64,000 nt of DNA from NCBI RefSeq assembly GCF_000498495.1, contig NZ_AVCS01000015.1, positions 1 to 64,000 of the forward strand, given 5' to 3'. A program made the position numbers and the translations under genes. Shown here one piece after another: positions 47,318 through 57,775 of the stretch (the first letter of the stretch is position 1; each line of letters opens with the position of its first letter). The stretch comes from Flavobacterium enshiense DK69 (GTDB lineage: Bacteria > Bacteroidota > Bacteroidia > Flavobacteriales > Flavobacteriaceae). Under the pieces are notes generated by a model, which made no database searches, had not been told where the DNA came from, and saw nothing but the letters and a program-made list of their open reading frames with translations.

Positions 47318-47701
47318 ATGGCTAAGGCAAGTACAAAAAAACGTAAAGTTATCGTTGAATCAACGGGCGAAGCACATATTAATGCGACTTTTAACAACAT
47401 CATCATTTCTTTGACTAACAAGAAAGGTGAAGTTATTTCTTGGTCTTCAGCTGGTAAAATGGGCTTTAGAGGTTCTAAAAAGAACACTCCATATGCAGCT
47501 CAGATGGCCGCAGAAGATTGTAGCAAAGTAGCGTTAGAAGCTGGTCTTAAAAAAGTAAAAGTTTACGTTAAAGGTCCAGGAAATGGTAGAGAATCTGCCA
47601 TCAGATCTATTCACAACGGAGGAATTGAAGTTACTGAAATCATCGACGTAACTCCAATGCCGCACAACGGATGTCGTCCTCCGAAAAGAAGAAGAGTTTA
47701 A
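47318..47701 (+). CDS. rpsK: 30S ribosomal protein S11
   Basis: A 127-residue platform protein; [15 protein letters not shown] and [15 protein letters not shown] are conserved. 11 bp after rpsM; the next spacer is structured. Confidence 0.98.
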   Translation: MAKASTKKRKVIVESTGEAHINATFNNIIISLTNKKGEVISWSSAGKMGFRGSKKNTPYAAQMAAEDCSKVALEAGLKKVKVYVKGPGNGRESAIRSIHNGGIEVTEIIDVTPMPHNGCRPPKRRRV

Positions 47702-47716
47702 TTTTATAGTATAACC

Positions 47717-47776
47717 AAGGTAGGAGTAAAAGATTATCGGAGGATGCGACCTGAATTCATAATCCCTACCTTTTTT
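47717..47776 (+). ncRNA. structured leader before rpsD (possible S4-binding or attenuator element)
   Basis: AAGGTAGG (47717-47724) pairs with CCTACCTT (47765-47772). Inside lies GATTAT (47732-47737) paired with ATAATC (47759-47764), directly stacked on the outer 3' arm and separated by a 7-nt bulge on the 5' side. AGG/CCT can close the apex. Six T follow. It looks like a bulged terminator 12 nt before the rpsD ATG. S4 autoregulates its own operon in other bacteria, and S4-linked leader motifs have been described in Bacteroidota, as I recall; identity with them is unverified. Confidence 0.6.
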
Positions 47777-47787
47777 AATTTTTAGCA

Positions 47788-48393
47788 ATGGCAAGATATA
47801 CTGGTCCAAAAACAAAAATTGCTCGTAAATTCGGCGAAGCAATCTTCGGAGACGATAGAGCTTTCGAAAAAAGAAATTACCCTCCAGGGCAACATGGTTT
47901 AGCCAAAAAGAGAGGTAAAAAATCAGAGTACGCTGTACAGTTAATGGAAAAGCAAAAAGCAAAGTACACTTACGGTATTCTTGAAAAACAATTCAGAAAT
48001 TTATATGAAAAAGCAGCTGCGTCTAAAGGGGTAACAGGTGAAATCCTTTTACAACTTTGTGAAGCAAGATTAGACAACGTTGTGTACAGAATGGGTATTG
48101 CTCCTTCTCGTCGTGCGGCTCGTCAAATCGTTGGTCACAGACACATCACTGTAAATGGAGAGGTAGTAAACATTTCGTCTTACCACTTAAAACCAGGTGA
48201 TAAAGTTGCCGTTCGTGAAAAGTCAAAATCTCTTGAGGCTATCGAACGTTCGTTATCTAATTCTAGCGCTGTTTACGAATGGATTACTTGGAATAATGAC
48301 ACTAAAGAAGGTACTTTTGTTTCTGTACCTCAAAGACTTCAGATTCCAGAAAACATTAAAGAGCAGTTAATCGTAGAGTTGTACAACAAATAA
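47788..48393 (+). CDS. rpsD: 30S ribosomal protein S4
   Basis: A 201-residue primary 16S-binding protein with an S4 RNA-binding domain ([31 protein letters not shown] region). No zinc-binding Cys cluster at the N-terminus. Preceded by an 86-bp structured spacer. Confidence 0.98.
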   Translation: MARYTGPKTKIARKFGEAIFGDDRAFEKRNYPPGQHGLAKKRGKKSEYAVQLMEKQKAKYTYGILEKQFRNLYEKAAASKGVTGEILLQLCEARLDNVVYRMGIAPSRRAARQIVGHRHITVNGEVVNISSYHLKPGDKVAVREKSKSLEAIERSLSNSSAVYEWITWNNDTKEGTFVSVPQRLQIPENIKEQLIVELYNK

Positions 48394-48418
48394 TAATTAG
48401 ACATCAGTCGAAATAAAT

Positions 48419-49411
48419 ATGGCAATATTTAATTTTCAGAAGCCCGATAAAGTTATCATGATCGATTCAACCGATTTTGAAGGTAAACTTGAATTTAGAC
48501 CTTTAGAACCGGGTTATGGATTGACTATTGGTAACGCATTAAGACGTGTTTTGCTTTCTTCTTTGGAAGGTTATGCAATTACTTCAGTACGTATAGAAGG
48601 TGTTGAACACGAATTCTCTACTATTTCTGGGGTGGTTGAAGATGTTACGGAAATTATCCTTAACCTTAAACAAGTACGTTTCAAGCGTCAGATTGAGGAT
48701 ATCGATAACGAATCTGTATCTATCTCCTTCTCAGGTAAAGACCAATTAACTGCAGGTGATTTCCAAAAATTCATCTCAGGTTTCCAGGTGTTGAACCCGG
48801 AATTGGTTATCTGTAACCTTGATAGTAAAATCACTATCAACATGGAATTAACTATCGAGAAAGGTCGTGGTTATGTTCCTGCAGAAGAAAACAAAAAACA
48901 AAACGCAGCTATAGGAACTATTTTTACAGACTCTATCTATACACCGGTAAAGAATGTAAAATATTCAATTGAAAACTTCCGTGTAGAGCAAAAAACCGAT
49001 TATGAAAAATTGGTTTTTGAAATCATCACTGACGGTTCAATCCATCCTAAAGATGCCTTAACAGAAGCAGCTAAAACATTGATTCATCACTTTATGTTGT
49101 TCTCTGACGAAAGAATCACGCTTGAGGCTGATGAAATTGCTCAAACGGAATCCTATGACGAAGAGTCATTGCACATGAGACAATTGCTTAAAACTAAGCT
49201 TGTTGATATGGATTTGTCGGTAAGAGCATTAAATTGTTTGAAAGCGGCTGAAGTTGAAACACTTGGTGATTTAGTATCATTCAACAAAAATGATTTAATG
49301 AAGTTCCGTAACTTCGGTAAAAAATCATTAACAGAGTTAGACGAATTAGTTGCTGTTAAAGGTTTGAATTTCGGAATGGATTTAGCTAAATACAAATTAG
49401 ATAAAGAATAA
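48419..49411 (+). CDS. rpoA: RNA polymerase alpha subunit
   Basis: A 330-residue subunit. The N-terminal dimerisation domain has [18 protein letters not shown] (about 33-50). The C-terminal domain has [16 protein letters not shown] and [15 protein letters not shown]. Both parts are intact. 25 bp after rpsD. Confidence 0.98.
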   Translation: MAIFNFQKPDKVIMIDSTDFEGKLEFRPLEPGYGLTIGNALRRVLLSSLEGYAITSVRIEGVEHEFSTISGVVEDVTEIILNLKQVRFKRQIEDIDNESVSISFSGKDQLTAGDFQKFISGFQVLNPELVICNLDSKITINMELTIEKGRGYVPAEENKKQNAAIGTIFTDSIYTPVKNVKYSIENFRVEQKTDYEKLVFEIITDGSIHPKDALTEAAKTLIHHFMLFSDERITLEADEIAQTESYDEESLHMRQLLKTKLVDMDLSVRALNCLKAAEVETLGDLVSFNKNDLMKFRNFGKKSLTELDELVAVKGLNFGMDLAKYKLDKE

Positions 49412-49473
49412 ATTACTTCATATTTTGCGCTCCCAAGAGGATTGAAGCAAGATGAAGGTTAAAAAACTAGGTC

Positions 49474-49959
49474 ATGAGACACGGAAAAAAAGTAAATCAT
49501 TTAAGCAGACAAACTGGTCACAGAAAGGCGATGCTTGCTAATATGGCTTGTTCGTTAATCGAGCACAAGCGTATTAATACTACAGTTGCTAAAGCTAAAG
49601 CTTTAAAACAATTCGTAGAGCCACTTATTACAAAATCAAAAGAAGATACAACTCACAACCGTCGTATCGTTTTCTCTTACTTGAGAAACAAATATGGTGT
49701 TACTGAGTTATTCAGAGAAGTTGCTGCGAAAGTAGGAGACCGTCCAGGTGGATATACTCGTATCATCAAGTTAGGAAACCGTCTTGGGGATAACGCTGAT
49801 ATGGCAATGATCGAATTAGTAGACTTCAACGAATTGTACAACGGAGGTAAAAAAGAAGTTAAAAAAGCAACTACTCGTCGTGGTAGAGCTAAAAAAACTG
49901 AAGCTACTCCAGAAGCTCCTGCAGCTGAGGCTACGGAAAACACTGAAGCTACTGAATAA
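49474..49959 (+). CDS. rplQ: 50S ribosomal protein L17
   Basis: A 161-residue protein; [20 protein letters not shown] start is canonical. The core ends near residue 125 and is followed by a low-complexity Lys/Arg then Ala/Glu/Thr tail of about 35 residues, common in Bacteroidota and not expected to fold. Last gene of the cluster. Confidence 0.97.
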   Translation: MRHGKKVNHLSRQTGHRKAMLANMACSLIEHKRINTTVAKAKALKQFVEPLITKSKEDTTHNRRIVFSYLRNKYGVTELFREVAAKVGDRPGGYTRIIKLGNRLGDNADMAMIELVDFNELYNGGKKEVKKATTRRGRAKKTEATPEAPAAEATENTEATE

Positions 49960-49990
49960 TCATGAAACAATTGATTTTTCAATAAAAATT

Positions 49991-50025
49991 AAGGATGAAC
50001 TTTTTAGAGTTTGTCCTTTTTTTTT
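49991..50025 (+). terminator. terminator of ribosomal cluster
   Basis: Stem AAGGATGAACT / AGTTTGTCCTT (two G-U pairs) followed by about nine T. Confidence 0.88.
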
Positions 50026-50086
50026 GCCAATTTTTCTCCTTTTTGAGGGGAGTGCCTAGTAAGGTCGGGTCCATTTGGAGCGCGAC

Positions 50087-50191
50087 TTTGGGCATTTTTT
50101 TTGCCATGTTCCCGCTGTCCGCTGTATTTTTCTGTCAGGCAGGTTTTGTAGAACCTGCCTGACAGAAAAGATGCCGCTCCCATCGAGGCTA
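50087..50191 (-). repeat. dispersed composite repeat, copy C
   Basis: On the minus strand: TAGCCTCGAT, AGCGGGAAC, then a CAAAAAAAATGCCCAAA end, in the same order as copies A and B. The interior holds an 18-bp perfect inverted repeat (50128-50145 with 50152-50169, TTTTCTGTCAGGCAGGTT and complement), loop TTGTAG. The rest of the rplQ-carA gap holds only the terminator and the carA promoter. Confidence 0.75.
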
Positions 50192-50246
50192 AAGAAAAAC
50201 TTTCGGCTTCTTTTAAACGAAATTTTTTTAACGGCAGAATTTGAAT

Positions 50247-50254
50247 TAAATTTG
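50247..50254 (+). promoter_or_regulatory. carA promoter -7 box
   Basis: TAAATTTG, 28 nt before the ATG at 50283; no clear -33 TTTG. Confidence 0.65.
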
Positions 50255-50282
50255 CACAACTTTTTACAACACAACTACAGAG

Positions 50283-52723
<2,441 letters not shown>

Positions 52724-52744
52724 TTTTTTAGTATAAAAAGTATT

Positions 52745-52777
52745 AAACCTGATAGGGAAACCTGTCAGGTTTTTTTG
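52745..52777 (+). terminator. terminator of eno
   Basis: AAACCTGA / TCAGGTTT stem with T tail, 21 bp after the eno stop. Confidence 0.85.
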
Positions 52778-53125
52778 TTGGTAACAAACAGGTTGTGTGT
52801 TTTGTCGGGTTGTTTTTTAATCAGATAAGTTTTGTAGGCAATAAGTTTTTTTTTTTTTTTTTTATTCTAAGAGAGAAAGAATTTTATGTTTGCTACACTC
52901 TTTGGTTTGTTATTGGGGGCATATGTTTGTCGATTTGGCGGTATTCTTTAATTATAGATCAAAGAAGTTTGTCTCTCAATCAGGCCGAATAACAGAATAT
53001 TATCAAAGAATTTTATAGTGAAGAAGCTTGGGAAGTTGTTGTTAAAAAAATAAACAAATAAAAAGAAAATCGTTAAAAAACAAAACATGGGACAGATTTA
53101 GAAACGATTTGGTTGTATTTAATTT
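52778..53125. other. gene-free stretch with T18 tract
   Basis: About 350 bp between the eno terminator and the PNGase promoter box. It contains 18 consecutive T (52846-52863) and short broken reading frames, including a coding-like end QNIIKEFYSEEAWEVV...K at about 52993-53061 behind an in-frame stop. No intact gene is seen; it may be a decayed remnant. Confidence 0.45.
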
Positions 53126-53133
53126 TAGATTTG
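53126..53133 (+). promoter_or_regulatory. -7 box of PNGase gene
   Basis: TAGATTTG, 24 nt before ATG 53158. TTTG occurs only 14 nt upstream, so the -33 is unclear. Confidence 0.6.
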
Positions 53134-53157
53134 TGGTTAATAAAAAACTATTAATTT

Positions 53158-54495
53158 ATGAAAAAAATTTACCAATTAGTTCTTTTGATTATAGGTTGGA
53201 GTTCTGCTTCAGTGGCTCAAACTACAATTCCAATATATTCAAATGTGCTTTTTTATGATGGTTATGCGGGGTTAGTGTCAGCACCAACACCAGCGGGTGT
53301 TGTTAGGTTAAGAAATGATTTGTTTACCAGAAAAATGACGGCAAGCGAATTGGCCCAGATAGGAAGCACATTGTCTATAAATGTATCTATATCTGCGGCA
53401 TGCGATAATTACGATAGAATAGGCAATGTGAATCTGGCCTTAGTTCCAAAAGGTGCAACAAGCTACAATCCGGCTACTACTAAACGATTAGAATTAGGAA
53501 GGTATATTACTCCCTTTATGAATAAAAATGTGGCTCCAAATATGGTTCCTTATACTTTTAACGTAGATAATGTTGCTAAAATATTGACGGATCCTTCTCT
53601 CAATGCGTTGTATGATTTCTGGGTGGAATTTGAATTGTTTGGAGTTCCGTACGCTGCTCAAACACAAATTGCTGGTTGCTCAGGCAGGAATGATGTGTTT
53701 TTTGGTACCGTGAATTTTATCACAAGTGGGTTTTCATTCGTTGAAGATAATGTGTCTCTGCTGCCTTTGAATTTCAAAAAAGATTTGAATAATTATCAAG
53801 CTGCGGCTACAGATGTGCTTGGTCAAACCGTAAGAACAGTAAACTTTACGCTGTCATCTGCAATACGTAATTCAAAGTTTCACTTGATTACATCAAATCA
53901 TGGCGCTAATAATGGAGGAGAAGAATATAACAGACGTCAGCATTATATCTACTTAGATAATAATCAAATTTTGAATTATTTACCAGGAGAGCCTACTTGT
54001 GAACCTTATAGGATTTATAACACGCAGGGAAATGGTATCTATGGCCCCTCTCCAAGGACTAATGCTGTTTGGCAATCTTTTAGCAATTGGTGTCCAGGTG
54101 CAGTTATTCCTATCAGAACAGTTGATTTGGGTAATTTAGCCGCAGGTTCGCACTCGTTTAAAATTTCTGTCCCCACTGCCGTTTTTGTTGATGGTCAAGG
54201 TTATATTCCTGTTTCTGTGTATTTGCAGGGAGAGGGTGCTACGTTAGGTGTGGTAGATCACGATGTTGTGTCGTATGATGTTTTTCCAAACCCTACTAAG
54301 GGAATTGTCAATATAAATTGCAACAATACTATAAAAACATTACAATTGTTTGATGCTCAAGGAAGGCTAATTGATTCTAAAGTTGTCAATGACCTTAATT
54401 CTAAAATTGATATTTCGAATAACTCGAAAGGTGTGTATTTTTTGAGAATTGAAGCTGAAAACGGAGTGTTTTCTGAAAAAATAATTAAAGAGTAA
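53158..54495 (+). CDS. secreted PNGase F-type peptide-N-glycosidase
   Basis: A 445-residue exported amidase of the PNGase F family, which cleaves N-linked glycans from the Asn of glycoproteins. Residues 1-20 are a signal peptide (ending SVAQ). Two eight-stranded jelly-roll domains span about 25-365. Equivalents of Elizabethkingia PNGase F active-site regions are present: NYDRIGNV (Asp86) with LGRYITPF, the WVEFELFG Glu (157/159), and NHGANNGGEEY (Glu255/256) followed by CEPYRIYNTQGNGIYG. A type A T9SS sorting domain (YDVFPNPTKGIVNI, then a GVYFLRIE strand) occupies the last ~75 residues. The substrate is inferred to be host or environmental glycoprotein. Confidence 0.9.
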   Translation: MKKIYQLVLLIIGWSSASVAQTTIPIYSNVLFYDGYAGLVSAPTPAGVVRLRNDLFTRKMTASELAQIGSTLSINVSISAACDNYDRIGNVNLALVPKGATSYNPATTKRLELGRYITPFMNKNVAPNMVPYTFNVDNVAKILTDPSLNALYDFWVEFELFGVPYAAQTQIAGCSGRNDVFFGTVNFITSGFSFVEDNVSLLPLNFKKDLNNYQAAATDVLGQTVRTVNFTLSSAIRNSKFHLITSNHGANNGGEEYNRRQHYIYLDNNQILNYLPGEPTCEPYRIYNTQGNGIYGPSPRTNAVWQSFSNWCPGAVIPIRTVDLGNLAAGSHSFKISVPTAVFVDGQGYIPVSVYLQGEGATLGVVDHDVVSYDVFPNPTKGIVNINCNNTIKTLQLFDAQGRLIDSKVVNDLNSKIDISNNSKGVYFLRIEAENGVFSEKIIKE

Positions 54496-54545
54496 TTTTT
54501 TTTCAATTTTAAAAATTGTTGAATATTCTCTATTTTAAACAAATT

Positions 54546-54579
54546 AAAAAACCCACGAAAATTGTTTCGTGGGTTTTTT
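54546..54579 (+). terminator. terminator of PNGase gene
   Basis: Perfect 15-bp stem AAAAAACCCACGAAA / TTTCGTGGGTTTTTT, loop ATTG. Confidence 0.93.
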
Positions 54580-54707
54580 AATTTGGAGTGCTGTAGTAGA
54601 AATGACAGTTATGTTGTTGCTAATTTTTATGAATCTCATTTTTTTATTTCAGAAATAATTAATTAATTTCATGTCGATATTTTCTTTTTAATTAGAATGT
54701 AATTTCT

Positions 54708-54715
54708 TAAATTCG
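54708..54715 (+). promoter_or_regulatory. gltA promoter -7 box (variant)
   Basis: TAAATTCG, one mismatch to TAnnTTTG, 40 nt before ATG 54756. Confidence 0.5.
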
Positions 54716-54755
54716 CCTTCAACAAAAAACAATTACATTTAATTCCTAATACAAC

Positions 54756-56039
54756 ATGTCTAAAACTGCAATATTAGAAATTGATGGCAACAAATATGAG
54801 TTTCCAGTTATCGTGGGAAGTGAGAATGAGGTTGCTATCGATATTGAAAAATTACGTGCTGCAACCGGCGCTATCACATTAGACCCGGGATATAAAAATT
54901 CAGGCTCATGCCAAAGTCAAATCACTTTCCTTGACGGAGAAGAAGGAATCCTTCGTTACAGGGGGTATGCTATCGAGGATTTAGCTGAGAAAGCTGGTTT
55001 TTTGGAAGTATCTTATTTGGTGATTTTTGGAGAATTGCCAACCAAACAACAATTAGAGCAGTTTGAGAATGATATTCGTAAATACACGTTGGTGAATGAG
55101 GAAATGAAAAACATCATTGATGGTTTTCCTAAAACGGCCCACCCAATGGGCGTGTTGTCTTCACTGACAAGTGCCTTAACAGCATTCAATCCTAAAGTGG
55201 TAAATGTTGAGAATGAGAAAGAAATGTATGAGGCGGTTTGCAAGACAATGGGTAAATTCCTTGTGATTGCAACGTGGACTTACAGAAAATGTATGGGATA
55301 TCCTTTGAATTATTACGATAATACTAAAGGGTATGTTGACAACTTCTTGCGTTTAATGTTTGAGTTGCCGACAGGGCCATACAAAGTTAATCCAGTTGTA
55401 GTGAATGCATTGGATAAATTATTCATCTTACATGCTGATCATGAGCAAAACTGTTCTACTTCGACAGTAAGAATAGTTGGTTCTTCTCATGCAGGTTTGT
55501 TTGCATCAATTTCAGCAGGTGTTTCTGCGCTTTGGGGACCACTCCATGGCGGAGCTAATCAGGCAGTGTTGGAAATGTTGGAAGAAATTCAGAAAGATGG
55601 AGGAGATGCTGATAAGTTCCTTGCTAAAGCTAAAGATAAAAACGATCCGTTCCGTTTGATGGGCTTCGGACACCGTGTATACAAAAACTTCGATCCAAGA
55701 GCTAAAATTATCAAAAAAGCGGCAGACGAAGTGTTGGCTGAATTAGGCGTTAATGATCCGATTCTTAATATTGCTAAAAAATTAGAAGAATCTGCATTGC
55801 AGGATGAGTATTTCAAATCAAGAAACTTATATCCTAACGTAGATTTCTATTCAGGTATTATTTACCGTGCTTTAGGAATTCCAACAGATATGTTTACAGT
55901 ATTATTTGCTATCGGACGTCTTCCGGGGTGGATTGCACAGTGGAAAGAAATGCGCGTGAACAAAGAGCCGATTGGTCGTCCGCGTCAGGTGTATACAGGA
56001 TATGCTTTACGTCCTTTTAAGGAAATGAATGAAAGATAA
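54756..56039 (+). CDS. gltA: citrate synthase
   Basis: A 427-residue type II (hexameric-type) citrate synthase: oxaloacetate plus acetyl-CoA to citrate. It has the small N-terminal beta domain of this class (ILEIDGNKYEFPVI). Catalytic regions: LHADHEQNCSTSTVR, GPLHGGANQAV (His), GFGHRVYKNFDPRA (His) and VDFYSG (Asp). Monocistronic, with promoter box and terminator. Confidence 0.97.
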   Translation: MSKTAILEIDGNKYEFPVIVGSENEVAIDIEKLRAATGAITLDPGYKNSGSCQSQITFLDGEEGILRYRGYAIEDLAEKAGFLEVSYLVIFGELPTKQQLEQFENDIRKYTLVNEEMKNIIDGFPKTAHPMGVLSSLTSALTAFNPKVVNVENEKEMYEAVCKTMGKFLVIATWTYRKCMGYPLNYYDNTKGYVDNFLRLMFELPTGPYKVNPVVVNALDKLFILHADHEQNCSTSTVRIVGSSHAGLFASISAGVSALWGPLHGGANQAVLEMLEEIQKDGGDADKFLAKAKDKNDPFRLMGFGHRVYKNFDPRAKIIKKAADEVLAELGVNDPILNIAKKLEESALQDEYFKSRNLYPNVDFYSGIIYRALGIPTDMFTVLFAIGRLPGWIAQWKEMRVNKEPIGRPRQVYTGYALRPFKEMNER

Positions 56040-56057
56040 TATTTAGTATTATAATTG

Positions 56058-56085
56058 AAAAGTCCCGAGCAATCGGGACTTTTTT
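56058..56085 (+). terminator. terminator of gltA
   Basis: AAAAGTCCCGA / TCGGGACTTTT, loop GCAA, T tail. Confidence 0.9.
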
Positions 56086-56101
56086 ATTAATATAAATGAT
56101 G

Positions 56102-56551
56102 TTAAATTGTTTTTTCTTCATCATCCGGTTTTTTATTGGCTTCTTCAACTTGCTTTTCCTTGATTTCCTCTGTGTTAGAAACTGTATCTTTAGTTTCTTG
56201 AGAGGAATTGGAATTGCCGGTTAAATTGCTAATAGTGTCTTCGGCTTTATCCACTACACCTGATAAAACTTCTTTCGCATCGTGTGCTTTGTCTTCAACC
56301 CAGTCAGCAGCATGTGAAGCTTTTTCTTTTGCTGCATCAATGAAATTATCCATTCTGTCCGGAATATCCAACTCTTCCAATTTATGCGCAGCGCTTTCGG
56401 CGGCATCAGTAACTTTTTCAACAACTTCTTTAGTAAAGGATTCTGTCTTGTTGATTGCTGTATTTGCCATCTCACTTGCATTTTCTCCTAACTCTTCGGT
56501 GCTCTTTTTGGCTTTGCCGAAAAGCGAACTAAAAAAACTTAATAGTCCCAT
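56102..56551 (-). CDS. amphipathic helical protein (LEA/YtxH-like)
   Basis: A 149-residue, highly charged protein without Cys. After a short hydrophobic start (GLLSFFSSLFG) it is a chain of amphipathic helices with Ala/Glu/Lys/Asp repeats (VTDAAESAAHKLEELD, FIDAAKEKASHAADWVEDKAHDAKEVLSGV) and a disordered Ser/Glu/Lys tail. This composition resembles stress-related LEA-like and YtxH-type proteins. No enzymatic role is expected. It has its own -7 box (56569-56576) and is convergent with gltA. Confidence 0.75.
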   Translation of the reverse strand: MGLLSFFSSLFGKAKKSTEELGENASEMANTAINKTESFTKEVVEKVTDAAESAAHKLEELDIPDRMDNFIDAAKEKASHAADWVEDKAHDAKEVLSGVVDKAEDTISNLTGNSNSSQETKDTVSNTEEIKEKQVEEANKKPDDEEKTI

Positions 56552-56568
56552 GGTTGATTGATTTTTAT

Positions 56569-56576
56569 CAAATTTA
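56569..56576 (-). promoter_or_regulatory. -7 box of amphipathic protein gene
   Basis: TAAATTTG on the minus strand, 17 nt before the ATG at 56551. Confidence 0.65.
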
Positions 56577-56712
56577 CTAAAAAATTTTAAGAATTGCTTT
56601 ATAGTTGTTTGGTTTTGTTTGGTGTAATGAATTGATAATCAGGATATTTGAAGGCGTGTTGTAAGGGCTGGTTATTTTTGGATAAGTTTTTCTTTTATCG
56701 TTGCCCTTTTTC

Positions 56713-56720
56713 TATCTTTG
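56713..56720 (+). promoter_or_regulatory. arginase gene promoter -7 box
   Basis: TATCTTTG; the reading frame open from 56701 crosses it, so starts before about 56725 are excluded. Confidence 0.7.
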
Positions 56721-56799
56721 TAAAAAGCCCAATATTACAGCGTCATTTAATATCGTGTTCATAGTGAGCCGGTTGTGCCCTGGAAGGGATAAAAAGATA

Positions 56800-57771
56800 A
56801 TGGTAGCGAAGTATGCTATGAGTAAGAATATAGTTTTTTTAATAAACACCTCTGAGATTACAGCCGGTACACGCGGAGCATCTTTAGGACCTAACGCTGT
56901 TATTACGGCAGCAAGAAAAAAAGGAAGTTTTATTTTTGGTGAACATCCCGTCGAAAAAATTAAAAACTTAAATGAGTTATTGGATCAGCCTACAGTTCAC
57001 CAGTTTGCAAAACGCATAGATGGTTTGGTTGAAGTGTATTCGGTATTGAACAGCAAAGTTGCTTCAGTATTGGGAAATAATGAATTTCCTATAATTTTGG
57101 CAGCGGATCACGGTTCGGCCGGAGGAACGATTGCCGGAATTAAATCGGCTTTTCCAGACAAAAGGATAGGAGTGGTTTGGATTGATGCACATGCGGATAT
57201 TCATACTCCATATACAACTCCTTCCGGTAATATGCACGGAATGCCTTTAGCGACGGCTTTAGGGATTGATAATTTGGAGTGCCAAAAGAATGAAGTTGCT
57301 CCAGAAACAATTTCTCTTTGGAATCAATTGAAGCAAATCGGAGGTGTTTCCCCAAAGATAAACCCGCAAGATTTGGTTTATATTGCAGTAAGAGATACGG
57401 AACTCCAGGAGGATAATGTCTTGAGTCGATTCAATATCGAAAATTATAAGGTGGCTGATGTACGATCTAAAGGTGTTTCCGAAATAGTAAAAGCTATTGA
57501 TGAAAAACTGAAAGACTGCGATTGTATTTACGTGTCTTTCGATGTCGATTCGATGGATCCTGAGCTAACCTCTCACGGGACAGGAACACCGGTTGCAGAT
57601 GGTTTAACACCGGATGAGGCAAAAGCCATACTTAACCATTTCGCTAATAACGATAAAACAGTTTGTGTTGAATTTGTTGAAGTAAATCCATGTTTGGACG
57701 AAAAGATAAATACTATGGCAGAAGTAACCTTGGATTTGGTTGAAAATATAGTGCAAACATTAAAAAAGTAA
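56800..57771 (+). CDS. rocF: arginase family protein
   Basis: A ureohydrolase of 323 residues from ATG 56800 (MVAKYAMSKNIV); ATG 56818 (MSKNIVFL) is an equally possible start. It hydrolyses arginine to ornithine and urea. The binuclear Mn site is complete: His104 in AADHGSAGG, Asp129/His131/Asp133 in WIDAHADIHTP, Asp248/Asp250 in SFDVDSMDP. SHGTGTPVADGL and EFVEVNP are conserved. Arginase rather than agmatinase is supported by TAGTRGASLGP and by the ctlX neighbour 4 bp downstream. The pair is an arginine/citrulline catabolic unit. Confidence 0.88.
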   Translation: MVAKYAMSKNIVFLINTSEITAGTRGASLGPNAVITAARKKGSFIFGEHPVEKIKNLNELLDQPTVHQFAKRIDGLVEVYSVLNSKVASVLGNNEFPIILAADHGSAGGTIAGIKSAFPDKRIGVVWIDAHADIHTPYTTPSGNMHGMPLATALGIDNLECQKNEVAPETISLWNQLKQIGGVSPKINPQDLVYIAVRDTELQEDNVLSRFNIENYKVADVRSKGVSEIVKAIDEKLKDCDCIYVSFDVDSMDPELTSHGTGTPVADGLTPDEAKAILNHFANNDKTVCVEFVEVNPCLDEKINTMAEVTLDLVENIVQTLKK

Positions 57772-57775
57772 AAGT

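Noticed and set aside
32887..49959. Possible gene loss (tuf) or insertion inside the ribosomal cluster
   Set aside because: All gaps were checked: the only short gene missing from a longest-frame view is rpmJ, which is present; absence of tuf after fusA is normal for Bacteroidota.
52795..52992. 65-codon ORF after eno
   Set aside because: It reads through the T18 tract as a run of Phe and has no protein-like composition.
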